DNA from: Platerodrilus igneus
Taxonomy: Eukaryota; Arthropoda; Insecta; Coleoptera; Lycidae
DNA: 64,000 nucleotides
Direction: 5' to 3'
Assembly (NCBI GenBank): GCA_036346225.1
Contig: JARFIW010000139.1
Coordinates: 3,906,001 to 3,970,000 of the forward strand
Part shown: one piece after another, positions 46,179 to 58,540 of the stretch
Position numbering within the stretch: the stretch's first letter is position 1
How the letters are laid out: each line of letters begins with the position of its first letter
Program-made: the position numbers and the translations under genes
The notes under the pieces: model-generated
The model's input: the letters and a program-made list of their open reading frames with translations, nothing else
The model's database searches: none
What the model was told of the DNA's origin: nothing

Positions 46179-46555
46179 TGTTCGGTCTCTTTGTCGCACG
46201 TTTCGTGGTTAATTTTAAGTTGTAAATTCATATTTGTAAATCAAATAGTAAAGCCGTCATCACTTGTCCTGTTATATCCTGTCATAAAACCTCCTTTGTG
46301 CTTGTGTAAATTAAGTTGAAAAAAGGGGTAGTGGCAGGTCACTCTCTCATCAACATCGAAGCGAAACGGTTGTTCGTTCGGTAAAGTGAGTTAGTCATTA
46401 GTGTCGCCGAATGTGATTTTATCGATAAACGTAGCACGTGCAATAATTCACCATGCAGTCCACTTAGTTGAAGAATAGGAACGACACTTATAGAACAATA
46501 AACGCGGAGGTAAGTCGATTTACAAGGTTATAAGATACCCCGCGTATAATAAACA
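46179..46555 (+). repeat. BEL 5' LTR
   Basis: Aligns with 51644-52027 through landmarks TATATCCTGTCATAAAACCT, GAAGCGAAACGGTTGTTCGT, TCGGTAAAGTGAGTTAGTCA and AACGCGGAGGTAAGTCGAT. Begins TG and ends CA. Confidence 0.95.
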
Positions 46556-46849
46556 TTGCCTTCGTAACCAGATTATTTGAGTAATTAATTAGTTCCTATT
46601 CCTATCGTTCCTAATTAATACTTTTAATTTAATAATTATCGTAGTTTTTATATGTTTGAGCATGTTACAAAGAGACTAACATCTTGTTTGCACATTTAAT
46701 AGTATAGAAACATTTGGTCGTAACGGTAGATTTTACAATACATCCCTTGTCCTTTGTCGGAAGGATTAGTGGTCGGTCAGTTGACTTTATGTAAACTAAA
46801 TTTACGAAGGGTTGTATTTTAAATTCTTACCGTATTTTTCGTCTTCAAG
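46556..46849 (+). other. BEL leader region
   Basis: Non-coding region after the 5' LTR. I could not identify a convincing primer-binding site. The gag N-terminal part expected for the family is not visible, so sequence may have been deleted here. Confidence 0.5.
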
Positions 46850-47635
46850 TTTGATGAGTCGTCGCGTGCGTTAATAAAACATTTACCATTAAACGATTGT
46901 GCATACGATGAAGCATATAAAATTATTACTAATCTTTTTCCGTCCAAGATGTTATTACTTTCGACATATTTTAATGCTCTCGAAAAATGCCCTAAGGTAA
47001 GTTCCTCAGACTCGCACACGAAACTCCGGCAATTAATTAGTTGTTTTGATGAAAATATATTCGTGTTAAAGCGGAATTTATTGGATTTCATGTTGTTTAA
47101 CCTGTTATCGAAAAAATTAGATACAAACGTTTTAAAGCGTTTCGAATTAGGAAATAGTGACGAGATTCCCTCGTTCAAAGATTTAAGGTCGTACATTAAA
47201 GTGTTGGAAATATATGACATTGCTTCAGGAACCTGCTTAAAATCTCGAGATTCCGTGAAACAAGAGCAAAATGGAAAATTCGTTAGCACTTGGGCTAAAA
47301 CGTCTTTAGTTGGTACCACCAATGATTGTAAAAATTGTAGCTTGTGTCAAGCTGTGCCTCCTATTTATAGATGTAAGCAGTTTCTCGATAAAGCCCCTCA
47401 AGAAAGATTTGAGGTATTCAACGCTAAAAACCTGTGTATTAAATATTTAAATACCTCACATTCGGTGAAAAATTGTAAGTTAGATTGATCGTGTAGAAAA
47501 TGTCATCAGTCACACAATTCGTTACTTCACTTGTATAAACAAGAAAAAATGGCGTCTCCACACGGACAAACTCATCGTCAAAGGTCAGCGTCTCCTCGGA
47601 GAGCGGCGCCTAGACTTGCTTCTAGATGGTGAATA
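46850..47635 (+). pseudogene. BEL/Pao gag
   Basis: The frame is recognisable from about 46850 (DESSRALIKHLPLNDCAYDE), well upstream of the first Met at 46949. It continues through LLSTYFNALEKCPKV and CFDENIFVLKRNLLDFMLFN, typical of the Pao-family gag helical domain. The Cys-rich region CKNCSLCQAVPPIYRC, LCIKYLNTSHSVKNC and, after a TGA stop near 47485, CRKCHQSHNSLLH gives the zinc-knuckle-like arrangement of the family. A basic Ser/Arg tail follows at 47550-47632. Stop codons and a missing N-terminus make it inactive. Gag would form the cytoplasmic particle in which reverse transcription occurs. Confidence 0.85.
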
Positions 47636-47674
47636 CAATCTGTCGTCGGCGGTTGTGCATAAACAACCTGCTCG

Positions 47675-48243
47675 TTGATTTCGACGGCATTAGAACATTC
47701 AACCACGCTGTTAGCTACGGGAATGGTGTCGGTGCTGGATTATACAGGTAAATTGCAACCTGTTCGTGTAATTTTAGATAACGGATCCATGGAAAGTTTT
47801 ATGATTGAAAGGTGCCGTCAGAAATTAGGTTTAAAGAAACAGAGAGCCAATGTCACTGTTCAAGGGCTTGGCTTGAATTCGTCGTTGGTGTCTGGTGCAC
47901 TACCGTGTGTAGTCAGCCCTCGGGAGCACGGTCTCCAGCATATGAAATTGATTGTTATATTTTACCTAACATTTGTAATCAATTACCTTCGTCGTCTATA
48001 GGGGTCAAGGAATGGTCGCATTCTCGAGGTTTGACCTTAGCTGATCCTAATTTTAATATTCCTGGTAAGATTGACATGCTGCTCGGAGCGGATATCTTTT
48101 CTCAGGTTTTGTTGAACGAATCTCGTTGGAGTGTCGCTAACGAGCCAGTTGCTATTAAAACGGCCTTTGGTTGGGTGTTAACGGGAAAGGTCGTTTCCCC
48201 GAATAATTCTATTACGTCGTTGTGTGCTTTCGTTGAGCCCTAA
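47675..48243 (+). pseudogene. BEL/Pao aspartic protease region
   Basis: Frame 47675-48001 includes LLATGMVSVLDYTGKLQPVR and the active-site area VILDNGSMESF, where families usually have DSGS. The catalytic Asp is kept but Ser is replaced by Asn. The product would then go out of frame near 47880, with homology continuing in frame 47812-48243 (IDMLLGADIF, AIKTAFGWVLTGKV). This retropepsin-type enzyme would cut the Gag-Pol polyprotein. Confidence 0.82.
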
Positions 48244-48333
48244 GACAGCGACATTTGTTGATTTTGGGTATTAGAAAATATTCCCTTCAAGAAACATAAT
48301 TCTCCTGAAGAAGAAAAGTGTGAAAAGGAATTT

Positions 48334-49967
48334 GTGGAAAATTATAGACGTAACAAGGACGGTTGTTTTGTAGTGTCCTTGCCCTTTAAAATTTTTGAAC
48401 CCTCATTCGTGGGTAGGAGATCGATTTGTATTAAAAGATTTTCGTCATTAGAACGTCGTTTACTAAAAAACCCTGAATTGTACTGGGATTATAAAAAATT
48501 TATGGAGGATTTCTTGAAAAGCGGTCACATGGTTCAAGTGAAATCGCCTGAAAATTGGTCGGTTCATGAGAGAATGTATTACATTCCCCATCATGCTGTA
48601 CATAAGCGTGATAACACTACCACCAAATTGCGTGTGGTTTTCGATGCTTCGTGTGAGGATCAATTTGCAAATTCGTTAAATGATAGCTTGGCTATTGGCC
48701 CTGCTCTGCAAAAAGACATTGCAGTTTTGTTATTGCACTTACGTGTACATCCTATCGTAATTACAGCTGACATTAAACAAATGTATCGGCAGATTTTGGT
48801 TAAAGATACTCATCGTGATTATCAACGTATCGTCTAGAGATTTTCTTCGTCGGATCCTATTATGGACTTTAAATTAAATACTGTGACTTATGGAGTTTCG
48901 TCGTTGCCTTTTTTGGCTTTGCGTACTGTTCAAGAATTGGCAAGGTTAGAATCGATTAATTTTCCTTTCGCGTCATCGGTATTGGCGAGCGATACCTATG
49001 TTGATGATTTAGTCACTGGATGCAATTCGATTGAAGCTGCTAATCAATTGATTAGTGAGTTGAACAGTATTTGCGCTAGTGGTGGTTTTCAATTAAGAAA
49101 ATGGAATAGTAATTGCCCGGTAGTGATGTCCAACTTGAAGGAGTCGCTGTCCAGTTCGGAAGCAATTACATTTCAAGATAAAGATAGTGGTTCAATAAAA
49201 ATTTTGGGCCTTTCGTGGCGCGCTCTTACAGATGTATTTTTATACAACTTAGACGTTGAAGAGCGCACTTGCACTAAGCGTAATATTTTGTCAGCTATCG
49301 AAAAAATTTTTGATCCTCTCTGTTTGATAGCGCCTTTAGTACTTTTCGCTAAACGTTTAGTTCAAGATCTTTGGCTTTTAGGCTTCGGTTGGGACCAAGA
49401 GCCTCCATTGGAAATCGTAGAAAAATGGAAACATTTTTTGGGTGAATTGCCAGCGGTTTCGAATATTGAGATTTCGCGTCGCATCGTATGTAATAATTTG
49501 AAAAAAGTGGACTTGCATGGGTTCTGTGATGCTTTTGAAGCCGGGTATGCAGCTGTCGTCTATTTTCGTTCGTTCGATTTCGATGGTAATAATACCATGT
49601 CATTAGTATGCGCAAAATCGAAGGTTGCTCCTACTAATCGTGTTTCATTGCTTCGTCCCGAATTGTCTGGTGCCGTACTCATGGCAGATCTAGTAGATTT
49701 CGTCAAATATTTATACAGATAGTTTATCATTTAGTGGTATTTTCGCGTGGTCAGATTTCACTATTGTTTTGTCTTGGATTCGGTCTTCCTCGCATAAGTG
49801 GAAGACATTCGTTAGCAATCGCATTTCGCATATTCAAGCACGTATTCCTCCATCTTCGTGGTTTCATGTTAAGTCCCAGGATAACCCTGCGGATCGTGCC
49901 TCACGTGGACTTTTGGCTACAGAGTTGGTTCATCATCCATTATGGTGGACAGGGCCTTGCTAGTTAG
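48334..49967 (+). pseudogene. BEL/Pao reverse transcriptase and RNase H
   Basis: Frame 48334-48837 has YYIPHHAVHKRDNTTTKLRV, then VFDASCE and ITADIKQMYRQI (first RT Asp). A TAG at 48835-48837 replaces an expected Trp codon, and the same frame resumes to 49722 with the active site TYVDDLVTGC. The connection domain and RNase H follow (KVDLHGFCDAFEAGYAAVVY, LLRPELSGAVLMADL). A frame change near 49722-49735 leads to SDFTIVLSWIRSSSHKWKTF and DNPADRASRG in 49769-49963. The catalytic acids I can locate are present. The breaks are one nonsense codon and at least one frameshift. Confidence 0.9.
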
Positions 49968-50358
49968 TGCGTCGTAGCGAAGAATGGCCAGAAACGTCAC
50001 TGCTAAAACTGATCGACTCATCTCAGATGGACGTCGAATATCGTACTCTGTCGTTAACAGTCGTTGTCTGAGAATTTTTTAGATTTGTTGTTGGATAAAT
50101 TTTCAAAACTGCAGAAAATTTGTAGGATTATTACATGTATTCGTCATTTCATTCGTAATGTTCAGTGTCCGGCAGATTTGCGTTTAAAATATTCTGATGG
50201 TTTGTCTCTATTTCAGCAGAGAGAATATAAATTTATTAATTAAGAGTTCAAACAAATGCTTTTGCCCAAGGCATTGCAAATATTAAAGCTGGAAAACTTG
50301 TTAGTGAACAACTTCGTAGCCTTAGTCCGTTTCTAGATAGTCGTGATTTGTTGCGAGG

Positions 50359-51523
50359 GTGGGCGGTCGCCTGCGTACTTCAGAGTTATCGCATGATGCA
50401 AAATTTTCAATTTTGCTTCCTCGGTCGCATTGGTTGACTGAAATTATTATATTAGATTGTCATGAAAGACATTTACATTCTGGAAATCGAACAACTCAAT
50501 TTTTAATAACTCAAAACTATTGGATCTTGTCCGCAAAGAGGACTATTCGGCAATGTTTGAAATCCTGCATTCGTTGTTTTCGTGTAAACCCTGTGGCTTT
50601 ATGCCCCCCTATGGGGGATTTACCAGCTTCTAGGTTAACTCCAGGTAAGGTGTTTTTACATACGGGAGTCGACTTTAGTAGACCTTTCTCTGTCACGATG
50701 AATCGGTGTCGTGGCGCAAAATCATTGAAAGCGTACATTTATTTATTTGTTTGTTTCAGCACTAAAACTATCCATTTGGAATTAGTGTCTAACTTGTTGA
50801 CGGACGCTTCTTTGGGTACTTTACGTCGATTTATTGCTCGAAGAAGCAAATGTATTCAAATCCATTGTGATAATGGCACTAATTTCGTTGGAGCCTCTTG
50901 TGAAATCTCTCAATGGATGCACCATTCGGCAGGCGTAAGGGAATTGAATTTGTGTTTAATCCTCCTGCTGCTTCGTATTTTGGTGGGTTGAGGCAGGCCG
51001 GGATTAAATCAGTAAAATCTCATTTGAAAAGAATTATCGGTGAACAAATTTTGTCGTTTGAAGAATTCTCGACGGTATTGATTCAAGTCGAAGCGATTCT
51101 CAACTCACGTCCACTATGCGCGCTGATTTGCGAACCGCATGACTTTTCATATTTGACCCCGAGTCATTTTTTTAATGTTGAACCAATCTCGGTGTTACTA
51201 GATCCGGATTTCTTGTCCATAAATTCCCCTCGTTTGAATCGCTGGCAACTGTTGCAAGCAAATGCAACAAGGGACTTGAAAAAAATGAAGTACTGCACAC
51301 GTTGCAACAGAAAGGTAAGTGGGTGAGGAATTCCGCTACTTTGCCGATTGATTCGGTTGTCCTCTTAGAGGAAAAAAATAACCCCCCTCTACAGTGGCGT
51401 TTAGGAAGAGTAGTGGATGTTCATCCTGCTAGGGACGGTATCGTTTGGATAGCTACCGTCAAGACAGCGCAAGGGTTAGTTATACGTCCTCTAGTGAAAC
51501 TATGTTCACTGCCAGTTAGTTAA
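50359..51523 (+). pseudogene. BEL/Pao integrase
   Basis: Starts in frame 50359 with VGGRL-like GGRLRTSELSHDAKFSILLP, then the HHCC zinc-binding region (DCHERHLHSG ... CLKSCIRCF). The core follows with GVDFSRPF (first Asp) and HCDNGTNFVGA (second Asp). A frameshift near 50945 moves into 50913-51326, where FNPPAASYFGGLRQAGIKSV stands. The family usually has W-E at the RQ position, so the third catalytic acid is lost. The C-terminal module is in a third frame, 51302-51523 (QWRLGRVVDVHPARDGIVW, RPLVKLCSLPVS), and ends just before the polypurine tract. Inactive. Confidence 0.9.
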
Positions 51524-51643
51524 TATTTAATGGTGTATATACATATATTCACTTAAGTTTGTCGGTTTAGAATTCTTAGTTAATAGATCTAATTATTTTT
51601 AAATATAAAATAAGTTAGTTCATACTTATTTTGGTGGGCGGGA

Positions 51644-52027
51644 TGTTCGGTCTCTTTGTCGCATGTTTTCGTGGTTAATTTTAAGTCGCAAATTCATAGT
51701 TGTAAATCATCCCTTGTCACGTTATATCCTGTCATAAAACCTCCTTTGTGTTTGTGTAAATTAAGTTGAAAAAATGGCAGTGACAGACACCCTCTCATCG
51801 ACATTGAAGCGAAACGGTTGTTCGTTCGGTAAAGTGAGTTAGTCATTAGTGTCGTCGAATGCGATTTTATCAAACCCATAAAAACAAAGTGATAGTGCAA
51901 ACGTAACATGTACAATAATTCACCTACAGTCCACTTAGTTGAAGAGTAGGAGCTACACCTTAGAACAATAGAATAACGCGGAGGTAAGTCGATATACAAA
52001 ATTATAAGACGCCCCCCGCAATAAACA
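51644..52027 (+). repeat. BEL 3' LTR
   Basis: Starts TGTTCGGTCTCTTTGTCGCA right after the polypurine tract and ends AATAAACA. Homologous to 46179-46555, with an extra segment near 51870-51890 (AAACCCATAAAAACAAAGTG) and other small indels. Confidence 0.95.
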
Positions 52028-55000
52028 GATGATAATTATTACAATGTGTACTACCTCTAAATTCTTCAACAAAACAAGGAATTACTTTTACTTTAAAAAT
52101 ATTCATTTTAACGTTTTATCCAATAATTTATATCAAACCCGCAAACTTATACTTTGATTGAAACTGATCACTCTGCCGCGCCGTGAGGTTTTTATTAAAA
52201 GAATTGAGAAGCTACCTGAAGTTTTCCAGATTCTGCTAGATCTATGAGTGCGCTCTTGTAGCTGTCAATCAATCCATAGTTCGTTTAATAGATTTGTCTT
52301 TTTCAATTCTCTTTGTTGCACTATGCTTTGGAATAATCCACATATTCAACATGAGGAATGCTTTCTCTTTTAGAGATGAAGCCATGCAAGACTCAGTAAA
52401 GCCAAATTTTTGCAAGATTATAGAATTCTATGACAATGCATGCGTTCTACAATTGATGGAATTGGTTTGACTTTTTTCATTTCATTTCCATCCAATTCGT
52501 ATTTTATTACAAAATTGTAAGTTTACGTGAAGCAAAGTTCGTACTCACTTCAGAAGTAAATGTATATACGCTCCACGCGTACTGTATATCTGATATTTTC
52601 TACAACTATACAACGGTCATAACCCTCTTATCTTCATGTATAAACTTTTTTTATAAAACCAATTAAAATAAATCATAATGAAATTCTTTCCATGTTTACA
52701 AAACCTATACATGTTAAACGACGCTTATAGCATCAATCGATTGAATTTTAATTTCGGCATAACGAGATTGCAAATCGAACAATACAACGTTAATTTCGCC
52801 AAACCTACCAGTGTTGGTTGTTATGTAATATTTTACTGCAACGTTAAGTGTATTGTTACGGCTTTCAGATGTAATTAATTATTTCAGCTTTGTTTCAACA
52901 ATTGAGTGCGTTTGACTTTAACTCCCCTTGTGCAAGCGATTTAAACGAATTTCCGTTCAAATAATTTTCATAAACGGTTTGTTTTTTATCGTGTATGCAA
53001 TCATAAAGAGAATAGAACATGCCTGATTTATTACAGTAATTCATTTTCATTTATAAAGCTATTATATATTTTTAATGAGAACTTTTATCAACAAAAGTAA
53101 ATGGTTCGAAACTATTAGTTTAATTTCAATTGCGATTCGGGTCATTTCTGGGATTACAAGTTTATAAAATGGTCCAAAGTATCAAGGCAATAACAGGCTG
53201 GTTTTCGCGACTCCGTGAGGGAACTCAAATAGATCACAATGTAATTTATGTTCGCTGATTTCCAGTTATTTGTATTAGTCCTGGATAGACAAGTTTAATA
53301 GAACACACATTTTTTCTGTAGCTAACAGGTATACGGAGAACCAGCTGCTAGGATAAAAGATGCAGTTCTCCATAAACGCCTAGAAAAAAGCTATAGATTC
53401 TCCAATATTCTTCCCTTACGGGCAAGTATCGAACTTAGGTCCCCCACTCAGATGAAATATTAAAACCTGTAGATTTTTGTCTATTTTCTCATACTTTCCT
53501 TTTACAATTTAAAAACCCGGAGTTAGATCAATGTGATATAATTACATTCATTTCACCTTTCTTAAAGTGGGATCTACCCATCTTACCGCCTGCTTTCGCC
53601 TTTATCACTCTCTTAACGATTTTTTCGTATTTCCATCACTCCTTTTAATTAAACTGAAATTTTTTGATACGTGCTAAATTGACGTTAAGTACCTGAATGG
53701 ATTTTACTCTACAAAAGCGAAGTAACGTAACAGTAAAGTAATGCACCGGCTAGCTTTCATGATGCGGGGTGAGTTCTGTGGAAGCAAATGCAAAACTTTA
53801 AGGAGTATACATCTTATTACACTTTTCTTAATTACTCTTATACCTACTTTGAAAGGTCTTTAAACTCTCTTTGTCTGATAAATCTTTTGAGCGCCAAACC
53901 ACCTGAACTACGCCTGATCAAAGCCTCCCTAGATGGATGTTCTGAGAGACGGTTTAACTGTTCTCATTGTAGTAGTGGCTGATGGAGCCTTAGTAGACGT
54001 TTTTCACCTTCTACCAATTTAAAATAAACACAAATAATCATAAAAATTGTGGTGTTTTTCCACATGAGAATATCGGTGTTTACAATACGCTTAGCCAAGC
54101 GTGCACCAACGTAAAAGTCCTCTTGATAATAAGTTGTATACATGCTTATTATTACAACTAATCACAATTTACAACATAACAGCGTGTAATATTTAGCACG
54201 TGGAAAGCATAAATTCAATGCCTTACAGGTTTTATTGATTCTTTACAAATCTCCGAACGAACTTTAAGTGCACGAATATTTTGGTTGCAGGTAATTAAAT
54301 GCTCCAACTTAGTGTTGAAAACAAATTTCAACACAGGGCACTTTCACCTGTAACGGTGTTTTTACTCCACGTTCTCACTCAGGTTTAGAAACTCATAATA
54401 CGCCCTAAATACTGTTATAGAGGGCGCAAGTTTTTTTTAACCTTTTTTTAATTGTATACTGTAATAGAATAAGCTAAATTAAACTCAGATCAAACTGAAT
54501 TAAGTATAATTGTGGTCTTGTAATTTTTAACAAATGAGCTACATTAAATATGGATCGAAATAAGAAAGCCGGCAGACTCAAAAATGATTAACACCACCCC
54601 ATCCCCTATACCCCTTAAATATACGAATTAAAATTAGACTACAACTTATATTAATTTCCTGCCTTGTTTAGCGATGACAGGTGAACTTCTTTAGGTTGTT
54701 AGTCGTCTTCAGGGACATCATTCATCGTATGCAGAAACAGTTTGTTACTCAACGTGTCGATCGTGGTCTTAAACACAACAAAATACAGAAAGGCGGTTCT
54801 CGGTTCACTTTTAGCACTTACAATTAGTTTAATCACACTCTAAGAATTTATGTTGCCGCACAACTTCTTAGCGTAAAACAAAACCACGGTAAAAACATAC
54901 GAAAGCACATATTCACACTTGTAGCACAGATAATCTCGAAACTTGATACATTTACTTACAACTGTGCAGTTGAAAGTATAGGAAAATTAATGGATATATT

Positions 55001-55689
55001 CTTTCGTTAATTCTATTTTTTACTGATCATCGCAAAACACTTAACTTTCGCATTTCCTACTTACGCAACAACTAACTGCTTTGTGATTTAACTGGGTTGG
55101 ACACTATGTAAATATCGAGTAGGGCTGTGCGATTTACACCCCCCCCCCACTTTCCTCCATTAAAGTGGATTGAAAATGCGAAGACACTTTAATACCTACA
55201 CCTAACAATATCTATTAAGATGAAACGAGTTAGCTAAACGAAGTTTAAACCTCCGTACACCGGGGCTTGATTTTTTTTTTGCTGAATGATATTATATTTT
55301 CCAATTTCTTTCTGTGTGGTTTCTTCGATCACATTTGCATTGGAGCCGCATTTTAATTACACTAAAAAAAGCCATCATATAACAAAAAAAAAATACTTTG
55401 TAATGACCGCCTCCTTCACAGAAAACCTATGGTGAGTGCGACGGTATACCGATTTGCTCTTTTCGAAATTTACCACGTTGTGTAATTTATCATGCAGTTT
55501 CTGACAACGCTGAACTTTACTTAATAAACAATCATGCGCAAGCGCAACTATCGTATTGTTATCTATCATTTAACTCCCCATTTCGAATATACAAATGTTG
55601 GTCAACAAAGTTTGCTACAGTAACTTTTTAAAATGCTCTTCGTTTGGCGTTAAACTAGTACTTTTGTGTACTGCTTTATTAAAAAAGGT
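52028..55689. other. No gene recognised
   Basis: About 3.6 kb of AT-rich sequence after the BEL element. Short ORFs such as 52678-52878 and 53788-53982 show no family features. A C-run lies at about 55139-55149. Confidence 0.5.
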
Positions 55690-56890
55690 CCGTATGGCGC
55701 CCAAGACGTACGCCTATTTGGTGTGATGTTCGTGACACAGCGTTCTCAGTAACCTACCTACTTCCAGCGCCAGGCGCTTGGTCATGTTCCCTTACAGGTA
55801 ACTTGTTGCGTTTTTACTCTTTTTTCCTCTAAAAACTTCTTTTGTTTTGCCGAAAACTGCGTAATATTATCAGTCAAGGGTTTCTCTACACTTAGAAAAT
55901 ATTCCCACAATCAATTAACAATAACAACCGTCGTAGCTCTTCTTAACGGAAATAACATTACTAACTTCGAAAATGCGTTAACTACCACAAGCAAGTGGGT
56001 TGCCCCAAACCGTGACCCCGATAATGGGCCCATTATTTCAACACAAACTACTACACCGGTTCAGAAAAAATAATACTTTATATATTAGGCAATGGCATTA
56101 CACAAAAATATTTTATTGCTGACACAATTGGCATCTCGTATCGTCTTCCAAATTGTGTCTCTCATTTTGAACCAATGAAAATGTTGTTTAAGAGCCGTCT
56201 ACTTTTCAATTTTTCAACTAGTTTCTTTTTCAGTTGCATCTTGATTCGCCTTCATTTGAACAATTTTTTTTTAATTTCATCCATATCCAATAAAGTCTGC
56301 ACCACTTTTCCTCTAATTTCAATTTTTTTCCATAATGGTTTTGTTAGTTACTTTTAACCCCGAAATTAGTTTTTCACTTAACTTTTTAAATTTCTTTTCA
56401 TTCTTGTCACTTTCTAATCTTAAACTTTCTCCAATTTTGCTATATTCTCCAAATTCAACTCGTAGCTCTTAAGTATTTTTATTAAATTTTTCACTCATTT
56501 CCTTCATACTTCTTTCATTCTTCTCATGCTTGTCGCTCATTTCTTTCAAACTTCTTCCATTCTTTTCACTCATTTCTTTCATATTCTCCTTTTGCTCTTG
56601 CATGTTTTGATTTAGACTTAGTAATAGAGCCATCATTTTTCACTCCTGGGCCTACCTACACTTTGTTCGATGTTGGTCTCTGGATTCTCCTTTTTCACTT
56701 CTTCCATATAAACACTTTCATGAGAACTAATTTCTACTCCACCAGCTCTCAAACTAGCACAAACTTGTTTCATTCTACCAGTCATACAGGAAACCAATCA
56801 GAAAACTCCAAAATAATTCTACAACACAAGAAATTTTGATTTTCAGAAGCCTTAGGTTGGAACGCCGCTAAAGAGCGCCGTGACTAAACC
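55690..56890 (-). pseudogene. Antisense gypsy-type retrotransposon fragment (gag-like region fused to integrase core)
   Basis: On the minus strand, 56788 onward reads MTGRMKQVCASLRAGGVEIS, then after a frame break a coiled-coil with repeated KEMS(E/D)K units (56640-56460), as in some insect gypsy gag proteins. At 56035-55950 the minus frame gives MGPLSGSRFGATHLLVVVNA followed by FSKLVMLFPLRR, the rve core of a gypsy-type integrase. TDNITQF downstream resembles the second catalytic motif. Protease and RT are missing in between, so a large internal deletion occurred. GTGGCGCTTCAACGCGAGG near 56895-56915 (minus) could be a primer-binding site. Many stops. Confidence 0.65.
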
Positions 56891-57249
56891 TCGCGTTGAA
56901 GCGCCACCGAAAGTGTTGTGGCTACGGTCTAATGCTTGTGACCGCAATAAAAAATATCTTGAAATGAACGACCCCGTTCTAATTTATATACCAAAATAAA
57001 ATCAATACATCATATTCTAGATGCTTCTCAATTTATTTCGTGGCACTAATCACTCTGGGTCCGAATTCTGTAACTCATTTTCGCTAAGCATTTTTAAGCG
57101 TTGAGCGAGTGTGACGGTAATATTCGGACGTATTCCCTAACTAATGCTCGTCGTTAGGCGAAACGTTTTTGTGCGTCTGTCAATTGTTTTCAAATAGTGT
57201 GCCTCCTACCAATCGTTTCTAAAACGGAACATTGGAACATTCTGCAAGT
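56891..57249. other. No gene recognised
   Basis: May contain the LTR of the antisense gypsy relic, but no second LTR was found to confirm it. Confidence 0.35.
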
Positions 57250-58540
57250 CGGAATTTAATAGAAGAAAGACGAAAATACAAAAATAGATCAGACGAAACA
57301 GGAAAACAGAGATACAAAGCCATAATATGGATTGATGAAAAATGAAAAGAGGTACAAACCAAGGTGGAATTAGGAAAGACAGACCAAGCATACAAAATAA
57401 TTAGAATGAATTTTAGGGATATAAAACCGTATAGCAAAAATATAAGGGACGCGTAGGGAAACGTCATTATAGAAAATGTAGAGAAAGTGGTTAGATGGCA
57501 AGAATATATAGGGAATTTATATGCAGGACAGAAACTAACAGCATTAGAACAGGAATCAGACATTGAAAATGACGATGTGGGATATCTTATAAGCAGAAAC
57601 TCTAAAAGCCGCTGGGCAAGCAGTAACAGAATGTCTCTTACAACTTGTAAGCTATATGTATGAGATATGCGAGATACCCAAATATTTCAAACGTAACGTC
57701 ATAGTAACTATATCAAAAAAAGGAGGCGCGGATAGATGTGAAAATTTTCGAACAATAAGTTTGACAGCACACGTGTTAAAAATATTAACTAGAATTGTAC
57801 AAAGACGAATGAAAAATCGATCTAAAGAAATACTAGGAGAAGATCTATCTGGTTTTAGGCGAAACAGGGGAACACGCGAGGCCAATTTACCTCTGATGGT
57901 GATAATAGAGAAAACAATAGAAAAAGAGGAAAGCGTGTATATAGGGTTTGTAGATCTGGAAAAGTATTCGGCAATGTAGAATGGAAAAAAATTCGAAATA
58001 CTGAAAAAGATTGGAATGAGTTTTAGGGATAGACGAATAGTACATAGCTTATACAAAGAGCAAACAGCAGTAATAGAATTAGAGTAGGAACGTAGAGAAG
58101 TAAATATTAGGGAAGGGGTGAGACAGAGGTGTGCCCTATTTCCGTAACTTGTACATTGAAGAGGCAATGAATACTGTCAAATGCAGGAAGACATTTGGAA
58201 TTACTATGCAGGGACAAAAGATTGATATGCTTAAATTTACAGATGATATAGCGGCATTACCATCTAGCAAAGAAGAGTTAGAAGCTCTTAATGAAATAGA
58301 AACAGTTCTAACAGAGAGATTAGGTATGAAAATTAATAAAAATAAAACTAAGGTACTATTATGCAAAGGAGGGGAAAATAAATCAAGAACAAAAAAATAA
58401 ATAGGTAACGAAAACTTACAAGAGATTAAGGATTTCTGCTACCTAGAAACCTAAATAGCGCAAGATGGGGAAAGCACAAAAGTTATTAAACAAAGATTAG
58501 CACAAGCTCGTGCTACTGTTATGTATATTAAATCTAATCC
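57250..58540 (+). pseudogene. LINE reverse transcriptase, decayed
   Basis: Plus frames in order: KIIRINFRDIKPYSKNIRDA (near 57400), VRWQEYIGNLYAGQ (near 57495), IPKYFKRNVIVTISKKGGAD and FRTISLTAHVLKILTRIVQR (57656-57979). FRRNRGTREA follows, then TDDIAALPSSKEEL (58131-58400), where the usual active-site FADD is changed to FTDD. MKINKNKTKVLLC is the post-active-site motif. The sequence ends near 58537 with QRLAQARATVMYIKSNP, just before the point where the family continues with the segment found at 60465. Multiple stops and frame changes. Confidence 0.82.

Larger units (their letters stand above)
46179..52027 (+). mobile_element. Full-length BEL/Pao LTR retrotransposon, decayed
   Basis: Two LTRs of 377 and 384 bp (46179-46555 and 51644-52027) start TGTTCGGTCTCTTTGTCGCA and end ATAAACA. 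A perfect 5-bp duplication GATGA flanks them at 46174-46178 and 52028-52032. A polypurine stretch (GGTGGGCGGGA) precedes the right LTR. Inside, in order, are gag with a Cys/His knuckle region, aspartic protease, reverse transcriptase, RNase H and integrase, the BEL/Pao order. Stops and frameshifts interrupt every domain, so it cannot move by itself. The LTRs differ by many substitutions and indels, so insertion was not recent. Confidence 0.95.

Noticed and set aside
57652..58167. 171-codon minus ORF
   Set aside because: Antisense shadow of the LINE reverse transcriptase.
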